Position numbers and translations under genes: made by a program. A stretch of DNA of 7,679 nucleotides from Rickettsia typhi (GTDB lineage: Bacteria > Pseudomonadota > Alphaproteobacteria > Rickettsiales > UBA1997): the NCBI GenBank assembly GCA_945861125.1, contig CAMASZ010000054.1, positions 1-7,679 on the forward strand, in the 5' to 3' direction. The notes beneath the pieces were generated by a model. It saw only the letters and a program-made list of their open reading frames with translations. It was not told where the DNA came from and did no database searches. This document shows positions 5,989 to 7,679 of the stretch, piece by piece. Numbering within the stretch: position 1 is the first letter of the stretch; each line of letters begins with the position of its first letter.

Positions 5989-7679
5989 ATGTCAGAGATA
6001 ATAGAAAAAATAATAAAATTAAAACAACAGATAGCTAAATATGATGAAGCATATCATACCAATGATTCTCCACTAATTTCTGATGCTCAATATGATGAAA
6101 TAAAGAAAAAATTAATCGAATATGAAAAACTTTATCCAGAGCTTTTTAAAGAGCAAACAGTGGGTGGAAAAACTTTAGATATTTTTAAAAAAATTAAGCA
6201 TTCAAAGCCAATGCTTTCTCTTGCTAACGCTTTTAATAGAGAAGATATTGATGATTTTATTGAAAGATTATCGCGTTTTTTGGGTATCGAAAAAAGTCAA
6301 AATACTCAAAATGATTTATTTAGTAATAATCAGGTAATTGAAATTTTTGCAGAGGTTAAAATAGATGGATTATCATTTTCAGCTCGTTATGAAAATGGAA
6401 AATTAGTTTATTGTTCAACTAGAGGAGATGGTATTGAAGGAGAAGATGTTACTGAAAATATAAAAACAATTGATAGTTTTCCAACTATTCTCAAGGTTTC
6501 TAATCCTCCTAGGGTTCTAGAGGTAAGAGGTGAAATTTATATGAATAAAAAAGATTTTGAGGAATTAAATAAAAAACAAGAAGAAAAAAATGCCAAAATT
6601 TTTGCCAATCCAAGAAATGCCGCTGCTGGATCTTTAAGGCAATTAGATCCATCTATTACATCACAAAGAAAGCTTAGCTATTTTGCATATTCCATAGGTG
6701 AGTTTTCCAATGATTTTACTTGTAGCTCTCAGAGTGATTTTCATAGAAAACTAAAAGAATATGGTTTTACTGTCGAGCCTAACTCAAAAATATGTAATTC
6801 AATAGATGAAATGATCGATCATCATCAAAAAATAGCAGATATTAGATATAAATTAGATTATGATTTAGATGGATTAGTTTATAAAGTTAATAGCTTTAGC
6901 TTACAAAATAGACTGGGATATATTGCAAAAAGCCCTCGCTATGCCATTGCTCATAAATTTCCCTCTGAAAAAGCTAAAACAATTATTGAAGATATAATAA
7001 TTCAAGTTGGTAGAACAGGGGTACTTACTCCAGTTGCTATTTTAAAGCCAGTAAATATCGGTGGCGTAGTTGTTTCAAGGGCAACATTACATAATCAAGA
7101 TGAAATCGCTAGAAAGGATATTCGTATTAATGATCTAGTTTTAATTCAGAGAGCCGGAGATGTTATTCCTCAAGTTGTAGAAGTTGAGTTTAATCATAGA
7201 AACTTTGATTCTAAACCTTTTATATTTCCCGATAACTGTCCGGTTTGTAATTCTAAAATAGTTAAAAATGACGAGGATGTTGCGTTAAGATGTAGTGGTG
7301 GTTTGGGTTGCGAAGCGCAACTAAAAGAAACGCTAAAACACTTTGTTTGTAAAGATGCCTTTGATATTAATGGTTTAGGTAAAAAACAAATCGAAAATTT
7401 TTTTATTGAAGGTAGAATAAAAAGTTTTGCTGATATTTTTAAATTAGAAGAAAATGATAAAATAGATAATAACTCACTTAGAAATAAGAGTGGATGGGGA
7501 GATAAGTCAGTTGATAATTTATTTTTTGCAATAAATCAAAAAAGAACAATTTCTTTGGAAAAATTTATTTATGCAATTGGTATAAGACACGTTGGAGAAT
7601 CAATTGCGAAGCTTATAGCTGGTCATTTTAGACATTATGATAATTTTTTTAGTTTCATGCTAAAATATTCAAAATATAG
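5989..7679 (+). CDS. ligA: NAD+-dependent DNA ligase, 3' end outside window
   Basis: The frame is open from ATG 5989 to the window end (563 full residues); E. coli LigA has 671, so about 110 residues including the BRCT domain are missing. It seals nicks in DNA during replication and repair using NAD+. Domain Ia has the typical SPLISDAQYDEI segment (27-38). The nucleotidyltransferase core has EVKIDG with the AMP-accepting K124, TRGDG..GEDVT, EVRGEIY (178-184), NPRNAAAGSLRQLD (207-220) and DLDGLVYKV (292-300). The OB fold begins near KFP (323-325) and includes VGRTGVLTPVA. A C4 zinc finger (C417, C420, C435, C441) has the same spacing as E. coli, and helix-hairpin-helix repeats follow. SLANAF (75-80) has Ala where many homologues have Asp or Gly. 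The gene lies one base after mnhE and has no evident Shine-Dalgarno. I found no frameshift or internal stop. Confidence 0.97.
   Translation, partial: MSEIIEKIIKLKQQIAKYDEAYHTNDSPLISDAQYDEIKKKLIEYEKLYPELFKEQTVGGKTLDIFKKIKHSKPMLSLANAFNREDIDDFIERLSRFLGIEKSQNTQNDLFSNNQVIEIFAEVKIDGLSFSARYENGKLVYCSTRGDGIEGEDVTENIKTIDSFPTILKVSNPPRVLEVRGEIYMNKKDFEELNKKQEEKNAKIFANPRNAAAGSLRQLDPSITSQRKLSYFAYSIGEFSNDFTCSSQSDFHRKLKEYGFTVEPNSKICNSIDEMIDHHQKIADIRYKLDYDLDGLVYKVNSFSLQNRLGYIAKSPRYAIAHKFPSEKAKTIIEDIIIQVGRTGVLTPVAILKPVNIGGVVVSRATLHNQDEIARKDIRINDLVLIQRAGDVIPQVVEVEFNHRNFDSKPFIFPDNCPVCNSKIVKNDEDVALRCSGGLGCEAQLKETLKHFVCKDAFDINGLGKKQIENFFIEGRIKSFADIFKLEENDKIDNNSLRNKSGWGDKSVDNLFFAINQKRTISLEKFIYAIGIRHVGESIAKLIAGHFRHYDNFFSFMLKYSKY

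Overview
This is a strongly AT-rich, gene-dense stretch of a Gram-negative bacterial chromosome. A signal-peptide-bearing outer-membrane barrel protein, a probable lipoprotein, an MrpE-type antiporter subunit and the style of TopA and LigA suggest an alphaproteobacterium with a reduced, AT-biased genome. A Rickettsiales-like or Holosporales-like host-associated or free-living AT-rich lineage would fit. That placement is inferred from composition and protein character, not from a phylogenetic marker.

Layout: (1) On the + strand, the C-terminal part of DNA topoisomerase I (topA, cut by the left edge) runs directly into a soluble PAS-GAF sensor histidine kinase. The kinase ATG follows the topA stop with no gap, and a putative outer-membrane beta-barrel (porin-like) protein follows 33 bases later. 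(2) A 23-base convergent gap holds an all-A/T 16-base palindrome. (3) On the - strand, ribH (lumazine synthase, riboflavin pathway) is followed after one base by a thioredoxin-fold-like predicted lipoprotein without a CxxC motif. (4) A 113-base divergent gap carries two overlapping candidate promoters. (5) On the + strand, a lone mnhE/mrpE-like membrane subunit is followed after one base by ligA (NAD+-dependent DNA ligase), which is cut by the right edge before its BRCT domain.

Almost the whole window is coding. The only non-coding stretches are 3220-3252, 4369-4391 and 5380-5492, and none exceeds 300 bases. I saw no tRNA, rRNA, CRISPR array, insertion sequence or FMN riboswitch. The genes form three tight transcription units that mix housekeeping functions (DNA topology, DNA ligation, riboflavin) with membrane or signalling genes. 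I do not see a convincing undescribed multi-gene system. The points most worth following are the orphan soluble kinase placed between topA and a porin-like gene, the ribH-lipoprotein pair, and the single Mrp-type subunit coupled to ligA.
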